From NCBI RefSeq assembly GCF_052116145.1, contig NZ_JBQKLQ010000009.1, positions 59,190-123,189 of the forward strand: a stretch of DNA of 64,000 bases. The letters run 5' to 3'. Made by a program: the position numbers and the translations under genes. The stretch's first letter is position 1. Each line of letters starts with the position of its first letter. Source of the stretch: Fundicoccus sp052116145. Lineage in GTDB: Bacteria > Bacillota > Bacilli > Lactobacillales > Aerococcaceae. Positions 9,133-18,335 of the stretch are shown here, piece after piece. Under the pieces are notes generated by a model that saw only the letters and a program-made list of their open reading frames with translations, was not told the origin of the DNA and searched no databases.

Positions 9133-10131
9133 ATGACCAAGCAATTATTCTCTGCAAAGTTTCGTGCTCACACAAACATTGCGCTTATTAAATATTGGGG
9201 TAAGCGAAACAAAGAGTTATTCTTACCCGTTACCAACAGTCTCTCATTAACGTTGGATGCTTTTTATACAGATACTGAAGTCGAGTTCGATACGTCACTT
9301 ACGAGTGACGTGTTTTATTTAGACGGCGTCTTACAAAATGACTTTCATACAGCAAAAGTCAGCCGCTTCCTCGACTTATTTAGAAAAGAAGCTAATCGAC
9401 CTAACTTATTTGCGACTGTACGTAGTATTAACCATGTCCCAACAGCAGCTGGGTTAGCTTCCTCTGCTTCCGCTTTTGCGGCTCTAGCTGGTGCTTGTAA
9501 TTTGGCTCTTGACTTAGCTATCGATACACAAACCCTATCAACTTTCGCTCGTCAAGGATCAGGCAGTGCCAGTCGTAGCTTACTCGGCGGTTTCGTTGAG
9601 TGGCATAAAGGGCAAGGTGACGACAGTGCATCAAGTTATGCAGAAGTATTTGATGATGCCGATTGGGACCTTGCAATGGTTTTCGTCATCATTAACCGAC
9701 AAGCTAAGAAAGTCGACAGTCGACTTGGTATGGAACACACTAACGAGACATCCCCTTTCTATGAACTATGGCCACGCGAAGTGGCAAAAGATCTAGAGAA
9801 AATAAAACCAGCGATTAAAGCCCATGACATCGACACAGTAGGTACAATCGCTGAACATAATGCCATGAAGATGCATGCCATGACGATTGCCGCTAACCCA
9901 AGTTTCACCTATTGGGAACCTGGCTCAATCGAAGCGATGCAAATCGTGCGTCGATTACGTGAAGAGGGCATTTCGGCATACCTCACGATGGATGCCGGCC
10001 CAAATGTCAAAGTACTTTGCCGTGCAAGTGAAGCTGAACGTGTCAAAGCAGCTTTTGTGTCACGATTTGGCGAAGAACAAATTGTTATTGCAAAACCCGG
10101 GCCTAATGCCTACCCGCTAGATAAGGAGTAA
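9133..10131 (+). CDS. mvaD: diphosphomevalonate decarboxylase
   Basis: 332-residue GHMP-fold enzyme that converts 5-diphosphomevalonate to isopentenyl diphosphate with ATP, releasing CO2. Shows the N-terminal AHTNIALIKYWGKR motif, the ATP-binding TAAGLASSASAFAAL segment and RQGSGSASRSLLGGFVEW with the catalytic serine/arginine region. The C-terminal part has TMDAGPNVKVLC with the catalytic aspartate. ATG follows AAAGGAG at 7 nt. Length is normal. It lies between mvaK1 and mvaK2, the usual order in Lactobacillales and staphylococci. Confidence 0.97.
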   Translation: MTKQLFSAKFRAHTNIALIKYWGKRNKELFLPVTNSLSLTLDAFYTDTEVEFDTSLTSDVFYLDGVLQNDFHTAKVSRFLDLFRKEANRPNLFATVRSINHVPTAAGLASSASAFAALAGACNLALDLAIDTQTLSTFARQGSGSASRSLLGGFVEWHKGQGDDSASSYAEVFDDADWDLAMVFVIINRQAKKVDSRLGMEHTNETSPFYELWPREVAKDLEKIKPAIKAHDIDTVGTIAEHNAMKMHAMTIAANPSFTYWEPGSIEAMQIVRRLREEGISAYLTMDAGPNVKVLCRASEAERVKAAFVSRFGEEQIVIAKPGPNAYPLDKE

Positions 10132-10134
10132 TGT

Positions 10135-11310
10135 ATGAATTTCTCATCTGTTATGTCAAACTTATTTGAATTGAAACCTGAACAGAACTTCCAAACACAA
10201 AGCATCAAAGTGCCAGGTAAATTGTACATTTCAGGCGAGTATGCCATTTTAGAACCTGGTCATCCTGCCATTTTAATTGCCGTTGACCAATACTTAAATA
10301 GCCAACTTTCTATCAGCTTGAAACCTTATCATGGCTGTATTCAATCAGATTTACCAGGAATGAACGACTTAAACTACCGCCGAAACCCACACACAAATGA
10401 TATTCAAATCAACATCGAACAACAATCTGCCGGCTCGCTGAAGGATTGGCGTTATGTCTTAGCAGCCATTGAGGTGGTTGAAGCGTTGATTACTGAAATT
10501 GGCCGCCCGATTCAAGACTATCAGCTGACTTTCTCAAGTGATCTTGCTTCGCAAGAAGGTAAGAAGTATGGTTTTGGCTCAAGTGGCGCTGTCACAGTTG
10601 CTACGATTCGTGCCTTGATTCAATTTTACGGACTTCAAGCGATTTCCGCTGAAACAATTTTCAAGCTGGCTTGTATTGCTTTGACTAAATTGAATACGAA
10701 CGGCAGTTTTGGTGATATTGCAGCCATTACATTAGGTAATTGGGTGTACTATCAATCCTTTGACCGCGATTGGTTACGCGCTCGTTTAAGTACTAATCCA
10801 TCGACCCTCGATTTATTACATGTTGACTGGCCCTATCTAAAATTAGAAACCATCCAAACGATTGAAGATATGACCGTTTTAATTGGTTGGACTCAATCCC
10901 CAGCTTCAACAGACGACTTAGTAGGCTACCTACGTCAACAAATGAATGATGCTGATACAACTTCTCCCTACAAGACTTTCCTAGAGGACAGCCAAGTGAG
11001 CGTCGAAAGCATGCATCAAGCGTTTAAGACTAAGAATATTACACTCATCCAAGAAGAGTTGGCTAATTACCGCCACCTATTATTGAAACTCAGCAAGCAA
11101 TTTAATTTAACAATTGAAACACCTGCTTTGAGCGATTTAGTTAATTTATCACAGGCTTATCAATTTGAAGCCAAGTCTTCCGGCGCAGGCGGCGGCGATT
11201 GTGGCATCGCGATCGGCCATAAGAATCAAAAGTCTGAGCTTTTACAAGAACAGTGGAAAGCCACTGGCATTATACCATTGGATATTAAAGTAGCTCCCTT
11301 ACAGGTGTAG
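10135..11310 (+). CDS. mvaK2: phosphomevalonate kinase
   Basis: 391-residue GHMP kinase forming 5-diphosphomevalonate. Motifs: VPGKLYISGEYAILEPGHPA near the start, KKYGFGSSGAVTVA (ATP loop) and SSGAGGGDCGIAI at the C-terminus. Start ATG lies 3 bp after the mvaD stop, with AAGGAG overlapping the end of mvaD, so the two are translationally linked. The stop codon sits inside a terminator hairpin (11291-11317). Length is slightly above the 360-residue average because of about 25 extra residues ahead of motif 1. Confidence 0.96.
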   Translation: MNFSSVMSNLFELKPEQNFQTQSIKVPGKLYISGEYAILEPGHPAILIAVDQYLNSQLSISLKPYHGCIQSDLPGMNDLNYRRNPHTNDIQINIEQQSAGSLKDWRYVLAAIEVVEALITEIGRPIQDYQLTFSSDLASQEGKKYGFGSSGAVTVATIRALIQFYGLQAISAETIFKLACIALTKLNTNGSFGDIAAITLGNWVYYQSFDRDWLRARLSTNPSTLDLLHVDWPYLKLETIQTIEDMTVLIGWTQSPASTDDLVGYLRQQMNDADTTSPYKTFLEDSQVSVESMHQAFKTKNITLIQEELANYRHLLLKLSKQFNLTIETPALSDLVNLSQAYQFEAKSSGAGGGDCGIAIGHKNQKSELLQEQWKATGIIPLDIKVAPLQV

Positions 11311-11325
11311 GGAGCTATTTTGTTA
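11291..11325 (+). terminator. terminator overlapping the mvaK2 stop codon
   Basis: TAGCTCCCT and AGGGAGCTA with an 8-nt loop, followed by TTTTGTT. The TAG stop (11308-11310) is at the foot of the right arm. It separates fni from the mvaK1-D-K2 transcript at least partly. Confidence 0.75.
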
Positions 11326-11415
11326 GTAGTGTTTTCATTAATGAAGTAATAGTCGGCTTTTAGTTATAGATGTGTTAGAATTTACTTAACAAGACTTAAG
11401 AAACGGGGTGCTTTT

Positions 11416-12510
11416 ATGACAGATGAACACAAGCAAACGATAGATTCACAGCGTAAAGATGATCATGTTAATTTAGCTTTAGAGCAACAAGCCGCCATGA
11501 AACACTCGGCTTTTGATGATGTGCGTTTCGTGCACCATTCATTTAGCGATTTATCCATGGCTCAAGTCGATTTATCCACTGATTGGGCTGGGCATACGTT
11601 CGACCTCCCCTTCTATATCAATGGGATGACTGGTGGTTCTAGTTTTACCAAGCAATTCAACCAAAAATTGGCAGAGGTAGCCCGTGAAACGGGACTGGCG
11701 ATGGCGTCAGGTTCAATCAGCGCTGCTTTAAAAGACCCTAGTGTTGCAGATAGTTTTACTGTGATTCGCGAGGTCAATCCAAATGGTTTCGTGATGGCCA
11801 ACTTAGGGGCTCATCATTCATTGGAAAATGCTAAGCGTGCCGTTGATTTATTACAAGCAGATGCTTTGCAAATTCATTTAAATGTCCCTCAAGAAGTCGT
11901 AATGCCTGAAGGTGACCGCGATTACCGTAGCTGGCCTGATAACATTGCTGATATTGTCCATGGCTTGGGCTTGCCGGTTATCGTTAAGGAAGTTGGTTTC
12001 GGCATGAGCCGCGAAACAATGGAACAATTAGTCCGTTTAGGCGTCCAAACCGTAGATGTAAGCGGTCGCGGTGGAACAAACTTTGTGACAATTGAAAATG
12101 ACCGTCGTGATCGTTTAGACTTCAGCGACTTAGCAAGTTGGGGACAAACCACACCTGAATCACTTTTAGAGTCTCTTAGCGTGCAAAGAACTCTTGATGT
12201 TCTAGCAAGTGGTGGGATTCGTCACTACACGGATATCATTAAAGCCCTAGCCTTTGGTGCTAAAGCGACTGGTTTATCAGGTAAATTCCTTGCTTCGGTT
12301 CACGAAAAAGGGGTGGCTGAAACAATCCAAACTGTTCGTGATTGGGAAACGTCGTTGCGTCATATGATGTTAATGTTAGGTTGTTCAAACTTAGCAGAAT
12401 TACGTCGTACGAACTTAGTGATTTCTGGTGACTTGCGTGATTGGGCTCAAGCACGTCAAATAGACTTCACAAAACTTGCCACACGTGGCCGCTACAACAC
12501 TTTATTCTAA
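11416..12510 (+). CDS. fni: type 2 isopentenyl-diphosphate delta-isomerase
   Basis: 364-residue FMN- and NADPH-dependent isomerase that interconverts IPP and DMAPP. Family motifs: INGMTGGS near residue 75, ASGSISAALKDP, MANLGAH, DALQIHLNVPQE (metal/substrate site), PVIVKEVGFGMS and SGRGGTNF, and SGGIRHYTDIIKALAFGA at the phosphate/FMN end. ATG follows ACGGGGTG. A terminator lies between it and mvaK2, so it probably has its own promoter (TTAGAAT near 11381), though it completes the same pathway. Lactobacillales use this enzyme instead of the type 1 isomerase. Confidence 0.96.
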   Translation: MTDEHKQTIDSQRKDDHVNLALEQQAAMKHSAFDDVRFVHHSFSDLSMAQVDLSTDWAGHTFDLPFYINGMTGGSSFTKQFNQKLAEVARETGLAMASGSISAALKDPSVADSFTVIREVNPNGFVMANLGAHHSLENAKRAVDLLQADALQIHLNVPQEVVMPEGDRDYRSWPDNIADIVHGLGLPVIVKEVGFGMSRETMEQLVRLGVQTVDVSGRGGTNFVTIENDRRDRLDFSDLASWGQTTPESLLESLSVQRTLDVLASGGIRHYTDIIKALAFGAKATGLSGKFLASVHEKGVAETIQTVRDWETSLRHMMLMLGCSNLAELRRTNLVISGDLRDWAQARQIDFTKLATRGRYNTLF

Positions 12511-12521
12511 AATTAGACATG

Positions 12522-12552
12522 ACTAGGAAACGCTTGGCGTTTCCTTTTTTTG
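12522..12552 (+). terminator. fni terminator
   Basis: GGAAACGC-TTG-GCGTTTCC followed by TTTTTTTG, directly after fni on the plus strand. Confidence 0.88.
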
Positions 12553-12565
12553 TTTAGATAAATAT

Positions 12566-12595
12566 AAAAAGCCTTGGAGCGACCTCCAAGGCATT
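12566..12595. terminator. terminator between fni and melA
   Basis: GCCTTGGAG-CGAC-CTCCAAGGC with A-rich left and T-rich right flanks, suitable for ending the minus-strand melA transcript and as a backup for fni. Confidence 0.85.
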
Positions 12596-12610
12596 TATTA
12601 CTAAGCATGA

Positions 12611-13921
12611 TTATTGATAGGCTGGTAAATAATCCCCATGTGCTTCAATTAACTCATCACACATTGCAACAATATCATCCATTGATAATTCAGAATTCGT
12701 ATGTGGATCTAAGAAAGCTGCTTGATAGATTTTACTCTTATCTAGAGTTAATGCTGCTTCAACGACTAACTCTTGCACATTAATGTTTGTACGGTTTAGT
12801 GCAGCTAGTTGAGTAGGTAAATCTCCGACATAAGTGGGTTGTACTCCGTTCTTATCAACTAAGCATGGCACCTCAACACAAGAGTTTTCAGGTAAATTAG
12901 TAATTAAACCTTTGTTCAATACGTTACCCGCGATCATGGTTGGATTTCCTGTCGTAATAGCATCCATAATATATGAGGCATACTCACGGCTACGAGTATG
13001 AGTTAGATCTCCATTTTCAACGATATCATCTCTTTGATGTTCCCAATCAGAAATTTGCTGTTCACAACGACGCAAGTACTCATTCAGCGGAATTCCAAAA
13101 CGCTCAATAAGTTCTGGATATTTACTCTTAATAAAGTAAGGATGATACTCTGCATTATGTTCACTTGACTCAGTAATATAATAATCGAATCGCTTCATTA
13201 ACTCGAATCGAACTGAGTCACGGTGTGGGTTTTCTTTCTCTGCTGCTAATTTTTTAATAGTAGGATAGAAGTCTTCACCATTTTTAGTGATTTCTAATAA
13301 CCACGCCATATGGTTAATTCCGGCAATTTTCCATTGAAAATCATCTAAATTCTCTTCTTCCGCAATTCCCAAATGTTCAAATAACTCTGGCACACAAACT
13401 TGCACACTATGACAAAGGCCTACCGTTTTTATTTTCGTCGCTTTTAGGATTCCCATTGTTAACATAGACATAGGGTTGGTGTAGTTAAGTAACCAAGCAT
13501 CCGGGCAAACTTCCTCCATCTCTTTAGCAAATTCTAACATCACCGGGAACGTACGTAAGGCTCTGAATATTCCACCAATCCCCATCGTATCACCGATAGT
13601 TTGTTGTAGTCCATATTTTTGAGGGATTTCAAAATCGATTACTGTACTCGGTTTATAGCCCCCCACTTGAATGGCATTGATAACAAAATTGGCATCTCTT
13701 AATGCTTCTTTACGATCTTGATAAGCTGTAATTGATGCACGCCCTTCGTTTGAGTTTTTATTAATTGTATTAAGCATACTTTCTGATTCTCTTAATCGAT
13801 TCTCATCTATATCATAAAGTGCGATTTCTGCATGATAAAGACTGGGTGTCAGCATTGCATCACCTAAAATATTCTTAGCAAATATTGTACTTCCTGCACC
13901 AATAAACGTGATTTTAACCAT
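12611..13921 (-). CDS. melA: alpha-galactosidase, glycoside hydrolase family 4
   Basis: 436-residue NAD- and divalent-metal-dependent GH4 enzyme cleaving alpha-galactosides such as melibiose and raffinose-type sugars inside the cell. The N-terminal Rossmann segment KITFIGAGSTIFAKNI is followed by IALYDIDENRL. Metal/catalytic motifs are LCHSVQ (cysteine/histidine) and GINHMAWLLE, with NYTNPMSM between the dinucleotide and substrate sites. Length fits MelA. It faces the AraC-type regulator divergently, and the sugar ABC genes lie beyond, so its substrate is probably what that importer brings in. Other GH4 activities (alpha-glucosidase) cannot be excluded from sequence alone. Confidence 0.9.
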   Translation of the reverse strand: MVKITFIGAGSTIFAKNILGDAMLTPSLYHAEIALYDIDENRLRESESMLNTINKNSNEGRASITAYQDRKEALRDANFVINAIQVGGYKPSTVIDFEIPQKYGLQQTIGDTMGIGGIFRALRTFPVMLEFAKEMEEVCPDAWLLNYTNPMSMLTMGILKATKIKTVGLCHSVQVCVPELFEHLGIAEEENLDDFQWKIAGINHMAWLLEITKNGEDFYPTIKKLAAEKENPHRDSVRFELMKRFDYYITESSEHNAEYHPYFIKSKYPELIERFGIPLNEYLRRCEQQISDWEHQRDDIVENGDLTHTRSREYASYIMDAITTGNPTMIAGNVLNKGLITNLPENSCVEVPCLVDKNGVQPTYVGDLPTQLAALNRTNINVQELVVEAALTLDKSKIYQAAFLDPHTNSELSMDDIVAMCDELIEAHGDYLPAYQ

Positions 13922-14103
13922 TAGACAGACTCCTTTATAAATGTATTATTGTTTTTTTAGTGTGATAAAAGTAAATCCTCATTATATTTTTAAAATTTTC
14001 TTATATATACAAAATAAATTACATGAATATCAAAAGATAAAACTGCTTAGTCATATGATATACTGTTCTTATCACACATCAGAATTGACGAAAGGATTTC
14101 ATC
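13922..14103. promoter_or_regulatory. divergent melA / araC-type promoter region
   Basis: An inverted pair, TGTGATAAAA at 13961-13970 and TTATCACACA at 14069-14078, flanks the 180-bp divergent region. These half-sites are plausible AraC-regulator or CRP-independent operator elements. The arrangement suits looping or symmetric activation of both promoters, but there is no direct proof. Confidence 0.4.
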
Positions 14104-14943
14104 ATGAAAAGGAAAAGAAAACGTATACATATTTCTCCGAATAGTTTATTTGTTGATTTATATATTGTTCAACATGGACACGAACAATGTGATTTCTCAC
14201 ATAGCTTCGGTCCGATATTGACGCATAATTATCTGTTTCATTATATCGTTTCGGGAAAAGGTCGTTTCTTCCAACCAGACAATAGTGATGGTACAGAGTT
14301 GACTTCTGGTCAAGGCTTCTTAATGCCACCTGATACAATTTGTTCGTATTCTGCTGATTCGGATGATCCATGGGAATATTATTGGATTGAATTCAACGGC
14401 ATTCAAGCGAAGCAATCTATGAAACTTGCTGGTTTTACAGATACTCAATTAATTTATACACCGCGCACTGATAATAAAATTGAAGAGATTGCACATATTT
14501 TTGCTGATACGTTAGAAACAAATGTTAGCAATGAATATTTATTATTAGGTAATCTATATCAGTTGTTAGATGCTCTAATTCAAAATTCTAGCCAACAAGT
14601 TTCTGACACACGTAATGAAATTTCCAATGTTTATATTAGACGCGCCATCGACTATATTAGAGATAATTATCAAAATGATATTTCTGTAGCAGATATTGCT
14701 AACCATTGTAACTTAAACAGAAACTATTTTACTCGCTTGTTTAAAGCAGAATTGAACTTGACCCCTTCCCAGTTCTTGATTAAATATCGTTTAAATAAAG
14801 CAGCAGATTTATTAATGAATACAGATCTTTCAATACAGTGTATTTCAGAAGAAATCGGTTATTCAAATCAATTTAATTTTTCTGCTACTTTTAAAAAACA
14901 TTACAACTTCTCTCCATTTGATTGGAGAAATAAACATTCATAA
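14104..14943 (+). CDS. AraC-family transcriptional regulator of the alpha-galactoside genes
   Basis: 279 residues. The N-terminal cupin-like sensor domain (about 20-160) includes HYIVSGKGRFFQPD and the PWEYYWIEFNG segment common in MsmR/RafR-type regulators. Two helix-turn-helix motifs in the C-terminal 100 residues include ISVADIANHCNLNRNYFTRL and IQCISEEIGYSNQFNFSATF, ending FSPFDWR. ATG follows GAAAGGA. By position between melA and the CUT1 transporter it should activate both in response to an alpha-galactoside. The basic N-terminus (KRKRKRIHI) is unusual but in frame. Confidence 0.88.
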   Translation: MKRKRKRIHISPNSLFVDLYIVQHGHEQCDFSHSFGPILTHNYLFHYIVSGKGRFFQPDNSDGTELTSGQGFLMPPDTICSYSADSDDPWEYYWIEFNGIQAKQSMKLAGFTDTQLIYTPRTDNKIEEIAHIFADTLETNVSNEYLLLGNLYQLLDALIQNSSQQVSDTRNEISNVYIRRAIDYIRDNYQNDISVADIANHCNLNRNYFTRLFKAELNLTPSQFLIKYRLNKAADLLMNTDLSIQCISEEIGYSNQFNFSATFKKHYNFSPFDWRNKHS

Positions 14944-14953
14944 ACTAGAATAA

Positions 14954-15784
14954 TTATAGTTTTCCTCCTGTAGATGCAATACCTTGAATGAAATGTTTTT
15001 GGAAAACTACGTAGATAAGAATCATTGGCCAAGTGGCCATCACTGCTGCAGCCATTAATTGGGGATAATTAACTGTATAAGCGCCTTGTATTAATGATAA
15101 GGCTGAAGATAAAGTCGCTTTGTCAGCTTGTGGATTAATAATCATTGGCCACATTAGCTCTTTATATCCAAATAATGCCGTAAATATACCTAATGCAACT
15201 AAGCCTGATTTTGCAAGAGGTAACATGATTGAGAAGAACGTCTGACCTATATTAGCGCCATCCAAAACTGCTGATTCTTCTAAGGATTTAGGCAACCCCA
15301 TGAAAAACTGTCTTAAGAGGAATGTACCAAACGCACTGACAATTCCTGGAAACACTAAGGCCATAATTGTATTTCGCATATCCAGCGCATCAACCATCAA
15401 ATATTGTGGAATAATAAATACTTGTGCTGGAATCATCATTTGAAATAAAACCAAGCTGAATAAGAAATCTCTTCCTGGAAATTCCAGTCGCCCAAATGCA
15501 TATGCAGCCATTGCACTAAACAAGGTCGATGCAACTACTCTAATACCAATCATAGCAAAAGTATTAAAGTATAAAATAACAAAATCATATCTAGCCAATA
15601 CAGCTTTAAAGTTATCAAACTTTAAACTAGATGGAAATATAACAAACGGATTTAACGCAGTTGCTTCTGTTTGAGTCTTGAAGGCTGTTAACAACATCCA
15701 GATAAATGGTAGTATCATAACAGCGGCAATCAGAATCAACACAACATGTACCGCAATCTTGGAAATTATTGGTTTCGATTTCAT
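14954..15784 (-). CDS. msmG: sugar ABC transporter permease (MsmG-like)
   Basis: 276-residue inner-membrane subunit of a CUT1 carbohydrate importer with about six transmembrane helices. The cytoplasmic EAA loop reads EESAVLDGANIGQTFFSIMLPL, the contact to the ATPase. Start chosen is the ATG at 15784 after GGAGAGTG; a longer frame from 15814 overlaps the preceding gene without a ribosome binding site. Last gene of the minus-strand set binding protein-msmF-msmG. No MsmK-type ATPase gene is present here, as is common where one ATPase serves several importers. Confidence 0.9.
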   Translation of the reverse strand: MKSKPIISKIAVHVVLILIAAVMILPFIWMLLTAFKTQTEATALNPFVIFPSSLKFDNFKAVLARYDFVILYFNTFAMIGIRVVASTLFSAMAAYAFGRLEFPGRDFLFSLVLFQMMIPAQVFIIPQYLMVDALDMRNTIMALVFPGIVSAFGTFLLRQFFMGLPKSLEESAVLDGANIGQTFFSIMLPLAKSGLVALGIFTALFGYKELMWPMIINPQADKATLSSALSLIQGAYTVNYPQLMAAAVMATWPMILIYVVFQKHFIQGIASTGGKL

Positions 15785-15789
15785 TTTTA

Positions 15790-16683
15790 TCACTCTCCCA
15801 TATAATGAACCCATTTATTCTGTAACTTCACTTGAATAAAGGTCAAAATCAGAATGATTACTAATATAAGAGCAACAATTGCTGAACCATAACCTCGATC
15901 ACTGTATTTAAAAGTATTGTTATAGAATAAATATACTAGTGAAACTGTCGTCGGGTAAGAAGGCATCGATGGATTTATTAACATGAAAATCACATCGAAA
16001 ACTTGAATCCCTTGAATAATCCCAGTAACTGATACGAAGAATAGTTGTGGTGATAAAAGTGGCAATGTTATGTTAACAGTTTTACTAAACATGCTGGCAC
16101 CATCAATATCAGCGGCTTCATAATAATCTTGAGGAATTTCTTGTAATCCGGCCAATAAAAGCACCATATTATAGCCGATCGTACTCCAGATACCAATTAT
16201 GGCTACAGAATAAATAGCTACGCTTGGATTCTCAATCCAATTAATTGGTCCAATTCCAACATAACCTAAGATTTGGTTGATTAACCCGAACTGATTATTG
16301 TACAACCACCGCCAAACCATAGTTACCGCTGCCGGAGCGGCTACCATTGGTAAAAAGTAAATTGTTCGATAAATTGATTTTCCTTTTATATTGTTCACGA
16401 GAACCGCTAATATTAAAGAAATAATTATAGCTGGTGGAATGACTAGTAGTGTATAACGAATTGTATTCCAAGTCGCTTGCCACACTTGAGAATCATTAAT
16501 AAGTCTTGAATAATTTTCTAATCCAACAAATTCTGAACCTTTACCGAAAGCACCTGTTTTAAAGAAACTATAATAAACCGTTTGAAAGCTAGGGATGATA
16601 TTCAGAATGATTAAACCAATAATTGTAGGGGCGATCATTCCATAGCCCCAGGCCCAAGTTGACTTCTTACTTCCTACGCCCAT
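15790..16683 (-). CDS. msmF: sugar ABC transporter permease (MsmF-like)
   Basis: 297 residues, six predicted transmembrane helices; the other permease of the CUT1 pair. Contains the EAA loop QDYYEAADIDGASMFSKTVN. The ATG at 16683 is preceded by AAGGAGG at 6 nt, so I prefer it to the upstream frame start at 16701. Its stop lies 5 bp before the msmG start, indicating coupled translation. A leaky hairpin separates it from the binding-protein gene upstream. Confidence 0.9.
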   Translation of the reverse strand: MGVGSKKSTWAWGYGMIAPTIIGLIILNIIPSFQTVYYSFFKTGAFGKGSEFVGLENYSRLINDSQVWQATWNTIRYTLLVIPPAIIISLILAVLVNNIKGKSIYRTIYFLPMVAAPAAVTMVWRWLYNNQFGLINQILGYVGIGPINWIENPSVAIYSVAIIGIWSTIGYNMVLLLAGLQEIPQDYYEAADIDGASMFSKTVNITLPLLSPQLFFVSVTGIIQGIQVFDVIFMLINPSMPSYPTTVSLVYLFYNNTFKYSDRGYGSAIVALILVIILILTFIQVKLQNKWVHYMGE

Positions 16684-16716
16684 GATACTCCTCCTTCTCA
16701 AAAATTAACCTTATAA

Positions 16717-16753
16717 TAAAAAGTAGCCATTCTCACTCAGCAGAATGACTACT
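16717..16753 (-). terminator. intercistronic hairpin between binding protein and permease genes
   Basis: On the minus strand AGTAGTCATTCT and AGAATGGCTACT enclose a 8-9 nt loop and are followed by TTTTTATTAT. It lies between the binding-protein stop and msmF. Such hairpins usually let most transcripts end after the binding protein, giving it excess over the permeases. Confidence 0.65.
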
Positions 16754-16775
16754 CGTGTTCTGTTAACTCATCCGA

Positions 16776-18038
16776 TTATTCTTGACTGATGAATTGATTC
16801 ATCATTTCTGCTGTAGCTTTCGCCCCTTCTTCAACTGACTGCTCCCCACGATAGGCAGCATTTAACAATTCATAAGCCTTCTCTTCCCATACAGTTGTTT
16901 CGTTTGTGTAGGGTCTAATTTGTCCACTTTCTACCATATCAACATAAACTTTAAGATTAAATTCTGTATTAGAGTCAATCCATGCTTCTGCTGTTCCTTC
17001 ATATGCAGATATTGCGATTCCAAGTTCTGATGCTTTTCTTTGGACTGCTTCACTTGAAAGGTATGACAAGAATAGCCATGCTTCTTCAGGATTTTCAGTA
17101 TTTGCGTCAATCGCATTTCCTAAGCCGTTATAAATAGTTGTTGAATTCCCTTCTTTACTAGGTAGTGGTGCAACGTCAAAATTTTCCACTAAATACTCAT
17201 TATCAAGGAAAGCGGGTAATTGCCATGATCCAAAAGTCGCCATCGCTGCAATACCATTTTCTAAGAATGCTCGACTATCAGTATCTGTATAGCTTTCTGG
17301 TGAAAGACCATCATGAACGAAGCTGAAATAATATTCTAAAGCTTCAATTGTTTCAGGTAAATCATAACCAGATGTACGTTCATCAGTTAAAATTGTTCCA
17401 CCATTTTGATAGACAAAGTTATAATAACCTTCTTGGTTTGAAAGTTGGGCTGACATTCCATATTGACCTTTTTCTTCATCAGTTAAAATTTCAGCTGCTT
17501 CTCGCAATGTCTCCCAAGTCCATGTTTCATCAGGATAGTCTAAGCCAGCTTCATCAAACATTGTTTTGTTATACCATAATCCGATAGTGTCAAAATCTTT
17601 TGGAATTGCATACTGCGATTCGTTGACATTATAAATATCAACAAGTCCTTGTGGAAATTTCGTTAAGTCAATGCTATCTCGTCCAATATATTCATCTAAA
17701 TTTAGCAACATATCATTTGATCCATATTTATAGATCTCATTAGAGTGCATCCAGAAAATATCCGGTAGAGAGCCACCTGTTGCAGCTGCTTCTAACATCG
17801 TCCAATATTCTCCCCAGCCAGTTACTTGGAGTTCAATTTTTATCCCTGGATTTTCCGCTTCAAAGTCATCAGCAATTTCACGTAATCCTGGTTCCTGTCT
17901 TGAATCCCAAATACCATATGTTAAGACAACTTCTTGAGCACTGACACTATTAAGGGCGCCTCCTTGTAAAGCTGTGACTAATAAAGTAGCAACAATTACC
18001 ATACGACGTAAGATAGTTCTAAGACTCTTTTTTTCCAA
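16776..18038 (-). CDS. msmE: sugar ABC transporter substrate-binding protein (MsmE-like)
   Basis: 420-residue family 1 extracellular solute-binding protein for a CUT1 sugar importer. The signal peptide (about 1-34) ends NSVSA-Q with no cysteine, so it lacks the usual lipobox. The mature protein starts VVLTYGIWDSRQEPGLREI and contains DIFWMHSN and LWYNKTMFDEAGLDYP, typical of the family. ATG follows GGAAGGGAAGGAA. First gene of the transporter set; a cre-like site lies about 46-59 bp upstream. Substrate probably an alpha-galactoside oligosaccharide because of melA. Confidence 0.9.
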   Translation of the reverse strand: MEKKSLRTILRRMVIVATLLVTALQGGALNSVSAQEVVLTYGIWDSRQEPGLREIADDFEAENPGIKIELQVTGWGEYWTMLEAAATGGSLPDIFWMHSNEIYKYGSNDMLLNLDEYIGRDSIDLTKFPQGLVDIYNVNESQYAIPKDFDTIGLWYNKTMFDEAGLDYPDETWTWETLREAAEILTDEEKGQYGMSAQLSNQEGYYNFVYQNGGTILTDERTSGYDLPETIEALEYYFSFVHDGLSPESYTDTDSRAFLENGIAAMATFGSWQLPAFLDNEYLVENFDVAPLPSKEGNSTTIYNGLGNAIDANTENPEEAWLFLSYLSSEAVQRKASELGIAISAYEGTAEAWIDSNTEFNLKVYVDMVESGQIRPYTNETTVWEEKAYELLNAAYRGEQSVEEGAKATAEMMNQFISQE

Positions 18039-18083
18039 TGTAATTCCTTCCCTTCCTATGAATTATATTCATTATACAAATAG

Positions 18084-18097
18084 AGTATGCGCTTTCA
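18084..18097 (-). promoter_or_regulatory. cre-like catabolite-repression site upstream of the sugar-binding-protein gene
   Basis: TGAAAGCGCATACT on the minus strand matches the CcpA consensus TGWNANCGNTNWCA at 12 of 14 positions. Location in the promoter region of a sugar importer supports it; two mismatches keep it tentative. Confidence 0.5.
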
Positions 18098-18284
18098 TAT
18101 CGTTAGATAACGCCCTTTTTTATTTTAAAGGTTACGTTTTGCCTACTTTTTAAATATAAAGTCTCATTTATATATATTTCTTGACTTTATTTAACAATTT
18201 TGTTCTTTATTCATGCGAATAACTTCCCACACTTTGTCAGGTATCTAATTCTCACCAGAAGATTGCATGCATTCAAAGCAACTC

Positions 18285-18313
18285 AAAAAAACCCCGGAGC
18301 GAACTCCAAGGCT
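18285..18313 (-). terminator. terminator of the aldo/keto reductase gene
   Basis: On the minus strand GCCTTGGAG-TTCG-CTCCGGGGT is followed by TTTTTTTG; the loop is a stable UUCG-type tetraloop and the stem tolerates G-U pairs. Confidence 0.75.
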
Positions 18314-18335
18314 AAGTGTTTATTGCTATCTATCG

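Noticed and set aside
13941..14144. 67-codon plus-strand ORF
   Set aside because: It overlaps the divergent promoter region and the true start of the AraC-type gene in another frame.
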